A stretch of DNA of 64,000 nt, taken from positions 558,001 to 622,000 of the forward strand of contig NZ_LT629770.1 in assembly GCF_900105335.1 (NCBI RefSeq). Direction: 5' to 3'. Below are positions 36,013-45,229 of the stretch, in pieces. The DNA is from Microbacterium paraoxydans (GTDB lineage: Bacteria; Actinomycetota; Actinomycetes; Actinomycetales; Microbacteriaceae). A model generated the notes under the pieces. It had not been told where the DNA came from. It did not search any database and saw only the letters and a program-made list of their open reading frames with translations. A program made the translations under genes and the position numbers. The stretch's first letter is position 1, and every line of letters begins with the position of its first letter.

Positions 36013-36513
36013 CTACTGCGACATCACGGCCGGTTCGCGCTGCTGCGCGGGCCGGTCGTCGCGCTCGAACCCTTGGCTGCGGTCGAGGCCCGGGGCCTCA
36101 CGCTGCGGTGTCTCCTGCTGCGGCGCACGGTCGACGGTGTAGGGCGTCCACATCATGTCGTGGCCGATCTTCGTGGCCACGAACTCTTCACGCTCGTTGC
36201 CGTTCTGATCGGTAAACGGCCGCACGTACCCCTGTGCGATGAAGCGGTCGTCCTGCTGGAACTTCTGGCTCGCTTCCTCGGCGGTCTTGCGGAAGAGCAC
36301 CATGTCGTGGAACGTGGTGCCGGTCTTGACAAACGAATCCTCGCCGTCACGACGGAAGTGATCGACGCCGACGCGCGCGTACAACCGCGCGATCCCGTTC
36401 TTGCTGTACGTGAGCCTGGGTTCGGAGTCGATGTATCCGACCAGCGCTTCACGTGGTCGCAGCTTCGCCCGTTCCTGCCTCTGGCCGTCGTGCGGCTCGT
36501 TCTGCTCGTCCAT
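36013..36513 (-). CDS. ssb: Single-stranded DNA-binding protein of the element
   Basis: 166 residues. The OB-fold core is seen in ALVGYIDSEPRLTYSKNGIARLYARVGV, SFVKTGTTFHDMVLFRKTAEEASQKFQQDDRFIAQGYVRPF; the tail is Gln/Arg-rich without the usual acidic tip. It would coat single-stranded DNA during transfer. GGAGG 7 bp before the ATG at 36513 sets the start. Separate from the chromosomal ssb by context. Confidence 0.88.
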   Translation of the reverse strand: MDEQNEPHDGQRQERAKLRPREALVGYIDSEPRLTYSKNGIARLYARVGVDHFRRDGEDSFVKTGTTFHDMVLFRKTAEEASQKFQQDDRFIAQGYVRPFTDQNGNEREEFVATKIGHDMMWTPYTVDRAPQQETPQREAPGLDRSQGFERDDRPAQQREPAVMSQ

Positions 36514-36599
36514 CAGCTTGCCTCCTACCTCACGGTGCCCCGCCAGTAGGCGGCGCTGCTTGTGTGTGGCGGCAAGGTGCACGAAGCGGCCCGCGAGCC

Positions 36600-39500
36600 T
36601 TAGAACCCTCGCGCGGGCGTCTCCCGCGCCCACGACTGCGCCGACGAACCAGCTCTGCTGGATACCGGGGTGCGTTCGGGGTTCGGGCGGACACCGAGCG
36701 CGGGCCGGTGTGCTCGCACGGTCTCGACGTTCAGCCCATTCGGTGGGTTCCCCGGCGCGGGTTCGGGTTGTGCTGCGTGGTCGATGTCTTCTTGCATCGC
36801 GGCCAGCTGGGTCTCGATTCTGGCGAGGTCTTTCTCCGCGTCGGCAAGGGCCTGGGCGTGGCGGAACGGCTGGCCGATGCGCTGCTCGGCATCGTCGCGT
36901 TCGGTCTCGGCGCTGGCGAGGTCGCTGCGGGCTTGCTCGAGGAGGGAGGGGATGCCGGATGCGCGGTTCTCGATGCGCTGGATGAGTCCGACGCCGCCGT
37001 CGAGGAACGACTGGCGGGTCATGATGAACCCGCTACGCGGCACCCCGTCGAGCCGAATGTTCACCACGGGGTCGGCCCCGAGTGCCGGGCTGGTCGAGAC
37101 GATCACGTCAAAGCCGCTGATCTGGCCGATGACGCCGTGGTCGCGGGAGGCGTAGCGCGGTGCCCACTTCAGGTCGGAGTCGTGCGCCCAAGTTGCGAGC
37201 GCGTGTGCAGCATCGGCCCGGGAGGTGTAGGTGTTGTCGCGTAGCTCGATGCGGAACCTGTCACCGGAAGTGTCGGTCACGCGCGGCAGCACCGCTTCGA
37301 GGGCTTCGATGTCGGCTGCGGCACTCCGTGCATGGTCACTGGCGCGGTCGCGGGCGTGGACGAGCATCGACTCGTTGCGGTGATAGGCGCGTTCGAGACG
37401 GCGGAGCCGTTGTACTTCGGTATGCACCGTGGAGTGCTCCAGCAGAAGCGGGTTCCCCGAGGAGATGGCCTTGGCTTCGGCGGCGGATAGGGCGGATGAG
37501 TCAATCTCCTCGATCTCGCGGGAGTCGAGGTTTCCACGCATGAGCTGCGCGATGAAGGTCGCCTTCCGCTCGACCCCTTGCCACATGTAGGAGTCGAATG
37601 ACCGTTCGGTGACGAACCGGACGATGCCGATCTCGGGGTTTTGGTTGCCTTGGCGCAGGATGCGGCCCTCGCGCTGGGCGATGTCGCTGGGTCGCCACGG
37701 GCAGTCCAGGTGATACAGCGCGACGGCCCGGTTCTGGACGTTGGTGCCGACGCCCATTTTCTGTGTGGAACCCATCAGCACCGCGACGTGCCCGGCACGC
37801 GCGGCAGCGAACAACCTGGCTTTGTCCACGTCGGTCTTGGCTTCGTGCATGTACCGGATGGACTCGGGCGGCATCCCGCGCACGACAAGCTGCGCCCGCA
37901 GTTCGTCGTAGGCGTTCCACTGGGTTGGGTTCGGGGTGCCGATGTCGGAGAACACCAGCTGCAACGCACCCCGCACGGGCGACTCCTGCCCGGTGATCGG
38001 GTCGAGGTAGATGTTGTCTTTCGTCTGCTCCCAGACCCGGTGGATGCTGTCGGCAGCCAGGTCCACCTTGGTCGGCCCAGACGGGTCGGTGGATGCGATC
38101 ATGCGGATATCGAGGGCGGCCTTGCGCCCATCGGTCGAGATGGTGAGCATGTTGTCTTCGCTGGGCGACACCGCCCGGGCTGCGACCTTCTCGGCACGCT
38201 TGCCGAGGGTCTCGATGAACTGCTCCAGCTCGACCGTGGGCTGGATCGCGACCGTCGCCGGTGCCCGCCTACCATCCTCGCGCTCGGCGATCTCGGGGGT
38301 GGGCAGTTGCAGATCCTCGGCGGTCTTCACATCCGCGAAGATCGACCAGAGTTTCAGCATCTCGGGCACGTTCTGGAACTTGGCGAACCGCGTCTTCATG
38401 CGGAACGTGTTGTTGCCGGTCGGGGCCATCTCCATCTGCGTGACCGTCTGCCCGAACGTCGCCGCCCACGCATCGAACGCGCCGATACCGGCGGCGTCGA
38501 GCAAGTCCGGGCGCAGGTACTTCTGCATCACGAACGCCTCGGTCACGCTGTTCGAGATCGGCGTCGCGGTCGCCCCGGTGACCACCCGTTCGCGGCCTTC
38601 GGAGCGCAGGTATTCGAGCTTCATGTGCAGATCGGAGGCACGGTTGGAACCCTCGATCGCGGCGTCTTGGATGTTCGAGTCGGTGGCGAGGTTCTTGTAC
38701 ATGTGCATCTCGTCCACGACCACGTAGTCGATGCCGGTGTCCTCGAAGCACACCCCGGCATCTCGGCTGGTGTCGATGCGGGCTTTGACCTTGTTCTCCA
38801 GCTGGAGCAGCTTGCGCTGGATGCGTTTGACGCTCATCGCGTTCTCGCCCGTCGCGGTGGCGAGCACTTCCCGCATGTCGTCGACCTGGGCTTGGATGTA
38901 CGCCTGCTGGGTCTCGGTGCGCAGTGGAATCTTCTCGAACGCGCCCTGCGTCATGAGCACGCCATCCCACTCGTTCGCCGAGGTCCGTGCGACGAACAGG
39001 CGGCGCTTGTCGGCGGTGAGGTCTTTGCTGGACGCGGCGAGAATCCGGGCCTGCGGATAGATTTGCAGCCACTCGCGGGAGAACTGTTCCAGCATGTGAT
39101 TCGGAATTACGAGCACGGGCTTGTCGATCAGCCCCATGCGGCGCATCTCCATCACGCCCATGATCATTTCCGCTGTCTTGCCCGCCCCGACCTCGTGGAA
39201 CAACCCGGCAGCCGGTTCGGCGATCATGCGGGCGACGGCGGAGCGCTGGTGCGGGCGCGGGGTGAAGTTCTCCGCCAGCCCCGGCAGGCTCAGGTACTCG
39301 CCCGCGTCGGTGTAGTCGCGCAAGACGATGGAGTTGAAGCGCCGGTTGTACTCGGCCACGAGCGTGCGGGCACGCTCCGGGTCTTCAAACACCCACTCGG
39401 CGAACCGCTCTTGCAGGGCGTCGGCTTTCTCCTGCGCGGCGGTGGTCTCCAGCGGGTTGAGCACGCGGCGCTTCTTGCCGTCGACGTTCTCGATCTCGTC

Positions 39501-42347
39501 GTAGACGAGCAGGGTCTTCTGCTCCATGATCGCCTGGGCGATATCGGGGGCCGGGCGACGCTCGGTGCCCCACTCGTTGGTGGCCAGCAGCCCTTGGCGT
39601 CCTCCCCGCACTTCCCACATGCCTGGCAGCGGGTTCTCCACGTTCACGTCGCGGGTGCGCAGCAGCTCGTTCAAGAACTGCGCGTGCACGTCGGCGCTAA
39701 TCCACACCGCGCCCATGCGGGCGCTGATCTCTTCTACGCCGAGTGCTTCGGGTACGACCTCGGTGAGCGCGTCGACATTAGCCTGGAACGCCGGGTCGTC
39801 GGCGGCGCGCTCGGTGGCGTGCTCCAGCTTCATGCGCACGTCGCCGGAGAGATACGCGGGGGCGTGGATGAGCTCGTCGGTGATCGGGTCGGTGAACACC
39901 AGCCCGGTAAGCGAGGCGCGGGCTTCGGTTTCGTCCATGCCGAGCATGTCGGCGATCAGCGGCAGGTCGATCCTGCCGGTGCGGTCGAGGCTGACCGCTA
40001 TCGCATCGGCCGGGGTGTCAACGCCTTGGGGTTCGGTGCGCGGGGAGACGACGCGGCGTGTCATGATCGCCGCCGGGGTCGCGGTCTGGTCGGTGTCGTC
40101 AAACTGCTCCAAGGCGAGCACGAGCGCCCCGAACGGGTCGGAGCGCAGCAGCCGGATCGGGGTCGGCACCGTGCGGGCGTAGGTGTCTTCCCCGGCCTCG
40201 TTGGTGCGGCCGGTGCGGCGCAGCGTGTACCGGTTCAGCGGCCCGTACCTGCCAGCATACTTCCGGTAGTCGCGGTACAGGCCCTCGCGCGCCTGGTTGA
40301 TCTCGTCGGTGTCATCGACGGTCGCGGCCTCCAGTTCGAGCAGCCGGTGCGCGCCGTCGCGCAACCCCAGCAGGGCGCGCAGCTCCGGCCCCGCCGATTT
40401 CGGCACGTCCAACGGTTCGACGGAGCCTTGGACGACGGTGCCGAACCCGGTGTCGGTGGCGACGATGCTGCCATCCCACAACTGCGGCGGCGACGGCACA
40501 CGCGCGGCCTGCCGTGCCTGATACTCCGCCGTGGGCGCAGTGAAGACCCTTCCGGTGCGGCGGGCTGTGAACGTGATCTGGTCGAGCACATCGGCCAGGT
40601 CGGCCTCCAGGCGGTCGAGGTCGCCATCGACGGTGAGCGTCGGGGTGCCGTACATGCCCTGCCGGATGCTCAGGGTGCCGAGCACATGCTCGGGGTGGTG
40701 ATCGAAGTAGGCGTTGATCTTCGCGCGCTGTCCGTCCAGGCTGATCGGGGTGACCGTTTCCCACAGGTCATCTGCCGGGGGTTGCCCGTCCTCGCGGCGG
40801 TGCAGGATGAGCAGATCGGTCACCACGTCGGTTCCCGCCGTGCGCCGATGTGCCCCGGCGGGGAGCCTGATCGCGCCCACGAGGTCAGCGAGCATCGCCA
40901 TCTCGCGGCGCGCGCCGGGGTTCTGCGCGTCCATCGTGTACTGCGACGTGAGCACCGCGACCATCCCGCCGGGCCGGGTGAGCCGCAGGCTCTTGAGGAT
41001 GAAATGGTTGTGCATCGACAGCCGCGTCGGATTGTGCACCGGGTCGTGCAAGGTCACGTCTGAGAACGGCACGTTCCCGATCGCCGCATCGAACGAGGCT
41101 TCGGGCAGCCGGGTGTCGGCGAACGACTCAGTCCGTACCTCGGCGTGCGGATACAGGGCGCGGCTGATCGCCGCGGTCACCGGGTCGAGTTCCACCCCGG
41201 TCATGCGCGCGGTCTCGGGGGCCATGCCGAGGAACGTGCCCAGCCCGGAGCCGGGTTCCAGCACCCTGCCGCCGTCGAAGCCGAGCGCGGTCATGGTCCG
41301 CCACATCTGCCGCACGATCAACGGGTCGGTGTAGTGCGCGTTGATCGTCGTGCGTGCGGCGGCATCCCACTCGTCCGGGGTCAGCAGGCTCCGCAGCTGC
41401 TCACGCTCGGTTGTCCAGTCCTGCCTGGACTCGTCGAACACATCGGGCACCGCGCCCCAGCTCGACCAGCGCGCGAGCGTCTGCTGCTCATCAGCGGTCG
41501 CCGGGCGTTCCTGCTCGACCAGCAGCCGGGCGGTTTCGATCGCCGCGATGTTCGCGCGAAAGCGGGCTTTCGCGCCCGAGGGAGCGAGGTCGTCGTGCGT
41601 GGCGGGCACGAACCGCCCCACCGTCGCGGCAGGCTCCGAGTCGGTGGCGGTCTCGTCGGCGGTGGAGGTTAGCGGACTTCGCGCAGGAAGCGGATCGTCG
41701 CCGCTTCGGCCAGCAGGCTCTGGTGTTCTTCCAGGTACTGCCTCGGGATCTCCGCTTCGACCAGACCCTCCAAGAACCAAGTCGGCACGGCCCAGTCTTT
41801 GGCTTTCTGCTCCAGGTCGACCGTCGAGGGCATCAGGTCGGGGGCGTCTTGCATCCGCTCGGCCCAGGTCACCAGATTCTCGTCCGACGGCCGGGTCTGC
41901 TCCCACTCCTCGCGGGCCTCGTCCAGCGGCAGGCTCGGGTCGCTGACCCAGGCGAGTTGCTGCATCACGACCTCCTCCGCTATCCGTAGCGCCGTCATCC
42001 GGCGTGCCACGTCCTGCAAGTAAGTCTGCTCCGAAGAGGCCGTCTTCGCCAGCACCGACGCCGGTGTTGTCTCGATCTGTCGCGCCAGTTCGCTGATCTG
42101 GCCCTGCGCCTCCTGGCCCAGATCGGTGAAGAACCGGGTCGGGTCGTCGAGGTTCTGGAACCGCTGGGGTGCGTGGGTCTTCCAGTGCGCCATCGCCTGC
42201 GCTCCGTACTTGTTCATGTGTCGATCCCTCCAGTCCGGTCGCGGTTTCGGCTGCTTCGTTGATCTGCTCGTCGGCGGTCTGCTCGGCCAGCCCCCACAGG
42301 TCGAACTCGAGCTGACCGGGCGGCGCTTTCCGGCTCCTGCGGGCCAT
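36600..42347 (-). CDS. Giant SNF2-type helicase with SAM-methylase-like domain
   Basis: 1915 residues as read from the ATG at 42347, which has GGAGGTG 8 bp upstream. A short conserved-looking start (MARRSRKAPPGQLEFDLWGL) and a low-complexity stretch (residues ~45-240, overlapping another gene) precede the core. Near 365-425 lie VLEPGSGLGTFLG and DAAIGNVPF, like an N6-adenine methylase. Near 1050 is Walker A GAGKT, near 1210 VVDEMHMYKN, near 1550 the helicase VI-type REGRILRQGNQN. Probably unwinds or processes element DNA. A GTG at 41621 is the alternative start, giving 1673 residues. Confidence 0.85.
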   Translation of the reverse strand: MARRSRKAPPGQLEFDLWGLAEQTADEQINEAAETATGLEGSTHEQVRSAGDGALEDPRTPAVPEPRRPDPVLHRSGPGGAGPDQRTGATDRDNTGVGAGEDGLFGADLLAGRGTPDDGATDSGGGRDAATRLGQRPEPAAGRGPRGVGADPAVGRESGDLGRADARRPRPDALDGRPGAESQRLGRADLVLGGSGRSGDPEAVPGRTPEPAGRSGDDPLPARSPLTSTADETATDSEPAATVGRFVPATHDDLAPSGAKARFRANIAAIETARLLVEQERPATADEQQTLARWSSWGAVPDVFDESRQDWTTEREQLRSLLTPDEWDAAARTTINAHYTDPLIVRQMWRTMTALGFDGGRVLEPGSGLGTFLGMAPETARMTGVELDPVTAAISRALYPHAEVRTESFADTRLPEASFDAAIGNVPFSDVTLHDPVHNPTRLSMHNHFILKSLRLTRPGGMVAVLTSQYTMDAQNPGARREMAMLADLVGAIRLPAGAHRRTAGTDVVTDLLILHRREDGQPPADDLWETVTPISLDGQRAKINAYFDHHPEHVLGTLSIRQGMYGTPTLTVDGDLDRLEADLADVLDQITFTARRTGRVFTAPTAEYQARQAARVPSPPQLWDGSIVATDTGFGTVVQGSVEPLDVPKSAGPELRALLGLRDGAHRLLELEAATVDDTDEINQAREGLYRDYRKYAGRYGPLNRYTLRRTGRTNEAGEDTYARTVPTPIRLLRSDPFGALVLALEQFDDTDQTATPAAIMTRRVVSPRTEPQGVDTPADAIAVSLDRTGRIDLPLIADMLGMDETEARASLTGLVFTDPITDELIHAPAYLSGDVRMKLEHATERAADDPAFQANVDALTEVVPEALGVEEISARMGAVWISADVHAQFLNELLRTRDVNVENPLPGMWEVRGGRQGLLATNEWGTERRPAPDIAQAIMEQKTLLVYDEIENVDGKKRRVLNPLETTAAQEKADALQERFAEWVFEDPERARTLVAEYNRRFNSIVLRDYTDAGEYLSLPGLAENFTPRPHQRSAVARMIAEPAAGLFHEVGAGKTAEMIMGVMEMRRMGLIDKPVLVIPNHMLEQFSREWLQIYPQARILAASSKDLTADKRRLFVARTSANEWDGVLMTQGAFEKIPLRTETQQAYIQAQVDDMREVLATATGENAMSVKRIQRKLLQLENKVKARIDTSRDAGVCFEDTGIDYVVVDEMHMYKNLATDSNIQDAAIEGSNRASDLHMKLEYLRSEGRERVVTGATATPISNSVTEAFVMQKYLRPDLLDAAGIGAFDAWAATFGQTVTQMEMAPTGNNTFRMKTRFAKFQNVPEMLKLWSIFADVKTAEDLQLPTPEIAEREDGRRAPATVAIQPTVELEQFIETLGKRAEKVAARAVSPSEDNMLTISTDGRKAALDIRMIASTDPSGPTKVDLAADSIHRVWEQTKDNIYLDPITGQESPVRGALQLVFSDIGTPNPTQWNAYDELRAQLVVRGMPPESIRYMHEAKTDVDKARLFAAARAGHVAVLMGSTQKMGVGTNVQNRAVALYHLDCPWRPSDIAQREGRILRQGNQNPEIGIVRFVTERSFDSYMWQGVERKATFIAQLMRGNLDSREIEEIDSSALSAAEAKAISSGNPLLLEHSTVHTEVQRLRRLERAYHRNESMLVHARDRASDHARSAAADIEALEAVLPRVTDTSGDRFRIELRDNTYTSRADAAHALATWAHDSDLKWAPRYASRDHGVIGQISGFDVIVSTSPALGADPVVNIRLDGVPRSGFIMTRQSFLDGGVGLIQRIENRASGIPSLLEQARSDLASAETERDDAEQRIGQPFRHAQALADAEKDLARIETQLAAMQEDIDHAAQPEPAPGNPPNGLNVETVRAHRPALGVRPNPERTPVSSRAGSSAQSWARETPARGF
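41669..42217 (-). CDS. Hypothetical element protein nested in another frame of the helicase gene
   Basis: 182 residues: MNKYGAQAMAHWKTHAPQRFQNLDDPTRFF, then helical segments TYLQDVARRMTALRIAEEVVMQQLAWV and WFLEGLVEAEIPRQYLEEHQSLLAEAATIRFLREV. GGAGGG 8 bp before the ATG and strongly GC-rich third positions show this frame is translated. It lies wholly inside the open frame of the giant helicase (+1 offset). Alpha-helical, cytosolic, of unknown function; similar proteins occur beside helicases in related elements, from memory. Confidence 0.82.
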   Translation of the reverse strand: MNKYGAQAMAHWKTHAPQRFQNLDDPTRFFTDLGQEAQGQISELARQIETTPASVLAKTASSEQTYLQDVARRMTALRIAEEVVMQQLAWVSDPSLPLDEAREEWEQTRPSDENLVTWAERMQDAPDLMPSTVDLEQKAKDWAVPTWFLEGLVEAEIPRQYLEEHQSLLAEAATIRFLREVR

Positions 42348-42438
42348 TGGCCATCACCTCCACGCCTCTGCCGTCGTTGCTGCGACCACCGATCGCAGCT
42401 CGCGGCCACGGTTCAGCGGTCGGTGAATGAGGTGCAGC

Positions 42439-44229
42439 TCAGGGGCCATTCGCGCCTCGTTCCAGCAACGCCTCGATCTCGATCCGATCGGCTTTCAGTC
42501 GCTCGCCGTCGTCTCGCTTCGTCCAGGCCCGCAGATCGGTGATGATCGGCGGGGCCGAGCGCAGCAGCGTGACCGCGGTGCCGAACGGGAGGGTGCGGAT
42601 TCGCTCGGGCGGCATGATCGCGATGCGTCTGACCGAGCGTTGATTGGACCGGGTGCCGTGGTCGCCCAAGGTCACACTGTCGGTGAACTCGTCGCGTTCC
42701 CCGATCAGTGAGGAGAGGTCTTGCAGATCACGGCTGTTGGATGCGCCGCCGAGGACGATCTTGGTGATCGCGGCATCCCAGGTCGCGTTGGCCTGGTTCT
42801 CGCTCCAGCGATCCCGCGCTTGGGCGAGGCTTTGGAGCACGGGCATGGCGGTGATTCCCGTTCCGCCTCCCTCCGACATGAGTGTCGGCAGGCTGGGAAG
42901 CGGGCTGAGGTTGGCGATCTCGTCCAAGGCCAGCAGCAGGGGCGGGTCGAGGCGTGCGCCAGGTGAGCGTGCCGCTACGCGGCGGGCTGCCTCGACGAGG
43001 TCTTCCACGAACGCCGCCACGAGCGCGGCACTCGCGCCCGCGCCCGCGCCGGTGGCGAGCAGGTAGAGGGTGCCGCGCGAGAGGATGAACTTCTCCGGGT
43101 CGAAGTCTTCGCCCGCGCCAGGTGAGACCGCATCGAGCACGCGCGGGTCGGCCAGGGCGCTCAGCGACAGTGACACGCCCTGCCAGATGGAGTCGCGCGT
43201 CCTCGGGTCGGCGTCGATCATCGCCTCCAGCGACTCGGCCCAGCCGCCCGCCGCGAGTGGGCTGTTCGTCAAGATCGCCACCGCATCGGCGGCGGCTGTG
43301 GGGTCGAGCGTCCACCGGAACAATTCCGACGGTGGCCTGTGGTCGATCGCGGCCGCGTGCAAGAGCGCCTGCAGCGCGGAGCGGGTCTTGCCCTCCCAGA
43401 ACCCGCCGCCCTCCACGCCGCCCGAACTTAGGCCGGTGGCCGAGGCGAGGCCGGTTGCGCGGATCATCGCCGTCAGCGGGTCTTCGCAGCCCCTGATCGG
43501 TGACCAGCGCAGCCCGGCCGGGATGCCCTCGGCCAGGTGCTGCGGGTCGAACACGGCGGTCGGGCCGATGCGTTGGCGCGCGCGCAGGCTCGCGGTGAGG
43601 TTGTCCGGGCGGGTCGAGGTGGCGACCACTCCGCCGGGCGCATCCAGGATCGTCGGCACGACGATCTGGAGGGATTTGCCGCTTCGAGGCGGGCCGATGA
43701 CCAGCAGAGAGTCCTCCACGCTGGCCCACACGTCAAGCCCATGCGAGGTGCCGATCCGATAGCCCACATCGGACGGCGCGGGACGCTCCAGAGAGGGCCG
43801 GAGATTCCCTGCCCGAGATAGCAGCGCCTTGGCGGAGGCGGCCTGAGCCACGTCATGTTTCGTTGCCGTGCCGGGAAGTCGATGAGGGTCTTGCGCACTC
43901 TTGCGCGACTGGCGGCGCAGGAGTGTCCACGCCCAGGTGATCGCCGCCGCCAGCAGCCCCAGCAGCACGACCGCGACGATCCAATAGGCGACGACACTGA
44001 GGCCATCGGCCTCCAGCGCGGTCGCCGGGTCGCCGGGGTTGAACAGCACCCCGACCCCGGCGGCGGGGCCGGCCAGGGGTTGAGCGGTGCCGGTGAGGAA
44101 CGCCGCGACCGACCCGGCACCGCGCAGCAGCAGCGTGAGCGCGAACACCCCGATCAGTCCGATCATGGCGGCGTTGGTCAGCTCGTCACCGAAGGAGCCG
44201 GTCTGCCTGCCCGGTGCCGGGGCACTCAT
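42439..44229 (-). CDS. VirD4/TraG-type coupling ATPase (T4CP)
   Basis: 596 residues. Two N-terminal membrane helices (AMIGLIGVFALTLLLRGAGS; VVAYWIVAVVLLGLLAAAITWAW) anchor it; Walker A is GPPRSGKS near residue 180 and Walker B LLLALDEIAN near 433, followed by the coupling-protein pattern GGTGITAMPVLQSLAQARDRWSE. It brings relaxosome-bound DNA to the secretion channel. Overlaps the upstream gene by 4 bp (ATGA). Confidence 0.94.
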   Translation of the reverse strand: MSAPAPGRQTGSFGDELTNAAMIGLIGVFALTLLLRGAGSVAAFLTGTAQPLAGPAAGVGVLFNPGDPATALEADGLSVVAYWIVAVVLLGLLAAAITWAWTLLRRQSRKSAQDPHRLPGTATKHDVAQAASAKALLSRAGNLRPSLERPAPSDVGYRIGTSHGLDVWASVEDSLLVIGPPRSGKSLQIVVPTILDAPGGVVATSTRPDNLTASLRARQRIGPTAVFDPQHLAEGIPAGLRWSPIRGCEDPLTAMIRATGLASATGLSSGGVEGGGFWEGKTRSALQALLHAAAIDHRPPSELFRWTLDPTAAADAVAILTNSPLAAGGWAESLEAMIDADPRTRDSIWQGVSLSLSALADPRVLDAVSPGAGEDFDPEKFILSRGTLYLLATGAGAGASAALVAAFVEDLVEAARRVAARSPGARLDPPLLLALDEIANLSPLPSLPTLMSEGGGTGITAMPVLQSLAQARDRWSENQANATWDAAITKIVLGGASNSRDLQDLSSLIGERDEFTDSVTLGDHGTRSNQRSVRRIAIMPPERIRTLPFGTAVTLLRSAPPIITDLRAWTKRDDGERLKADRIEIEALLERGANGP

Positions 44230-44741
44230 GACAGGCTCCGCACGACGAACGTGCCCGAGACCCTGCCCACGAGCACAACCTCGTCGCCGGGGTCGACGTG
44301 GTCACAGGCCAGGTCGATGAGCGCGCGGGCGGTGCCAGTCGGGGCGGCGTCGGTGTGCCTGATGATGTGGCACACCGCAATGTCCTCACCGGGCACGAAA
44401 CCATCCCCGGTCACTTCCAGCAGCCGGGGCGCATCCGCAGGTTCGGGTTCCGGCGGGGCCGGAGCGGGGGTGTTCTTGCGGGCGGTGGCGGTGATGATGT
44501 CGGTGAACGTCGAGCCATCGGCCTCGGTGACCTCGACTCGTGCCGGAATCATCCGCTCGGCGGTGACCTGATCGACAATCCGCGCGAACGAGCCGCGCCG
44601 CCATGCGCCCTCGGCGACCGGCGGGGCGAGGGGTTCCCCGTCGACGGTGGCGCTCATCGTGCCGTCGTCGTGCACGGCGAGGCGGATCAGCGGCATCGAG
44701 ACCGGCGCGGGAGCAGCGGCATGGGCAAGTGGTTTTCTCAT
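44226..44741 (-). CDS. Hypothetical transfer-operon protein
   Basis: 171 residues from the ATG at 44741 (MRKPLAHAAAPAPVSMPLIRLAV). A beta-rich domain (HDDGTMSATVDGEPLAPP, ARVEVTEADGSTFTDIITATA) and a second part (GDEVVLVGRVSGTFVVRSL). Without signal or membrane segment. Stop overlaps the T4CP start. A longer open frame to 44990 shadows the next gene. Just upstream is the palindrome GTCAGG-TGCG-CCTGAC. Role unknown. Confidence 0.75.
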   Translation of the reverse strand: MRKPLAHAAAPAPVSMPLIRLAVHDDGTMSATVDGEPLAPPVAEGAWRRGSFARIVDQVTAERMIPARVEVTEADGSTFTDIITATARKNTPAPAPPEPEPADAPRLLEVTGDGFVPGEDIAVCHIIRHTDAAPTGTARALIDLACDHVDPGDEVVLVGRVSGTFVVRSLS

Positions 44742-44743
44742 GC

Positions 44744-44761
44744 CGTCAGGTGCGCCTGACG
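44744..44761. promoter_or_regulatory. Palindromic copy of the element's repeated GCACCT motif
   Basis: CGTCAGG and CCTGACG flank TGCG. Read on the minus strand it contains GCGCACCTGAC, the best copy of a short motif that recurs in the gaps of this operon (also near 36575, 42430, 47562, 50807, 53542, 55418, 57635 and 57835). It lies between a GGGAGG site and the ATG at 44741, so it could bind a regulator or form a small RNA hairpin that affects translation. Confidence 0.5.
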
Positions 44762-44776
44762 CCTCCCGGCGAGCGG

Positions 44777-45229
44777 CTAGAGCCTCGGCGCGGGCGGTTC
44801 GTTCCTTCGGCGGTGACCGATGCCGAACTGTGCGGCCTGAGTGGTGCGGTTCTGTATGCGCCGCGCCCAGTTCTCGGCCTCGACGAGCACCTGCCAGAAG
44901 TCCTCCGCACGCGCTTCGCCGGTGCGCTCGACGCCCCACATGTGCGTGCCGTCCGAGTGGCGCACGCGACGTTCCGCTGTCCACGTCCACGACGTCGGCA
45001 GCCGCTCGTCGTCTGACCAGTCGGTGCCGGTGTACTGCTCTTCGATCGCAAACCGTGAGCGGGTGTCGTTCTCCGGGTAGAACACGAAGTGCCCGGCGCC
45101 GAACGTCTCGGGATCTTCGTAGAAGAACTGCACCGCGCCCTCGTGCTTCCGAGCGATCCGGTTCAGGCCGTCGTCGAGCGCCGTCATCGTCAGCGTGAGG
45201 CGCTCCCGATCAGGTTCGCTCTGGCTCAT
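44777..45229 (-). CDS. Hypothetical transfer-operon protein
   Basis: 150 residues, acidic, soluble. It contains NRIARKHEGAVQFFYEDPETFGAGHFVFYPEND, TSWTWTAERRVRHSDGTHMWGVERTGE and AEDFWQVLVEAENWARRIQNRTTQ. No family recognised. Its start overlaps the VirB4-type ATPase stop by 4 bp, which suggests coupled translation and a role in transfer. Confidence 0.78.
   Translation of the reverse strand: MSQSEPDRERLTLTMTALDDGLNRIARKHEGAVQFFYEDPETFGAGHFVFYPENDTRSRFAIEEQYTGTDWSDDERLPTSWTWTAERRVRHSDGTHMWGVERTGEARAEDFWQVLVEAENWARRIQNRTTQAAQFGIGHRRRNEPPAPRL

Noticed and set aside
37641-41063. 1140-codon plus-strand frame opposite the helicase
   Set aside because: Shadow of the helicase gene: His/Arg/Gly-rich composition, no domain, no ribosome site, while the minus strand has clear helicase motifs.
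44741-44990. Longer start for the hypothetical gene ending at 44226
   Set aside because: The extra 83 residues overlap the real gene at 44777-45229 and are Arg/His-rich shadow sequence.
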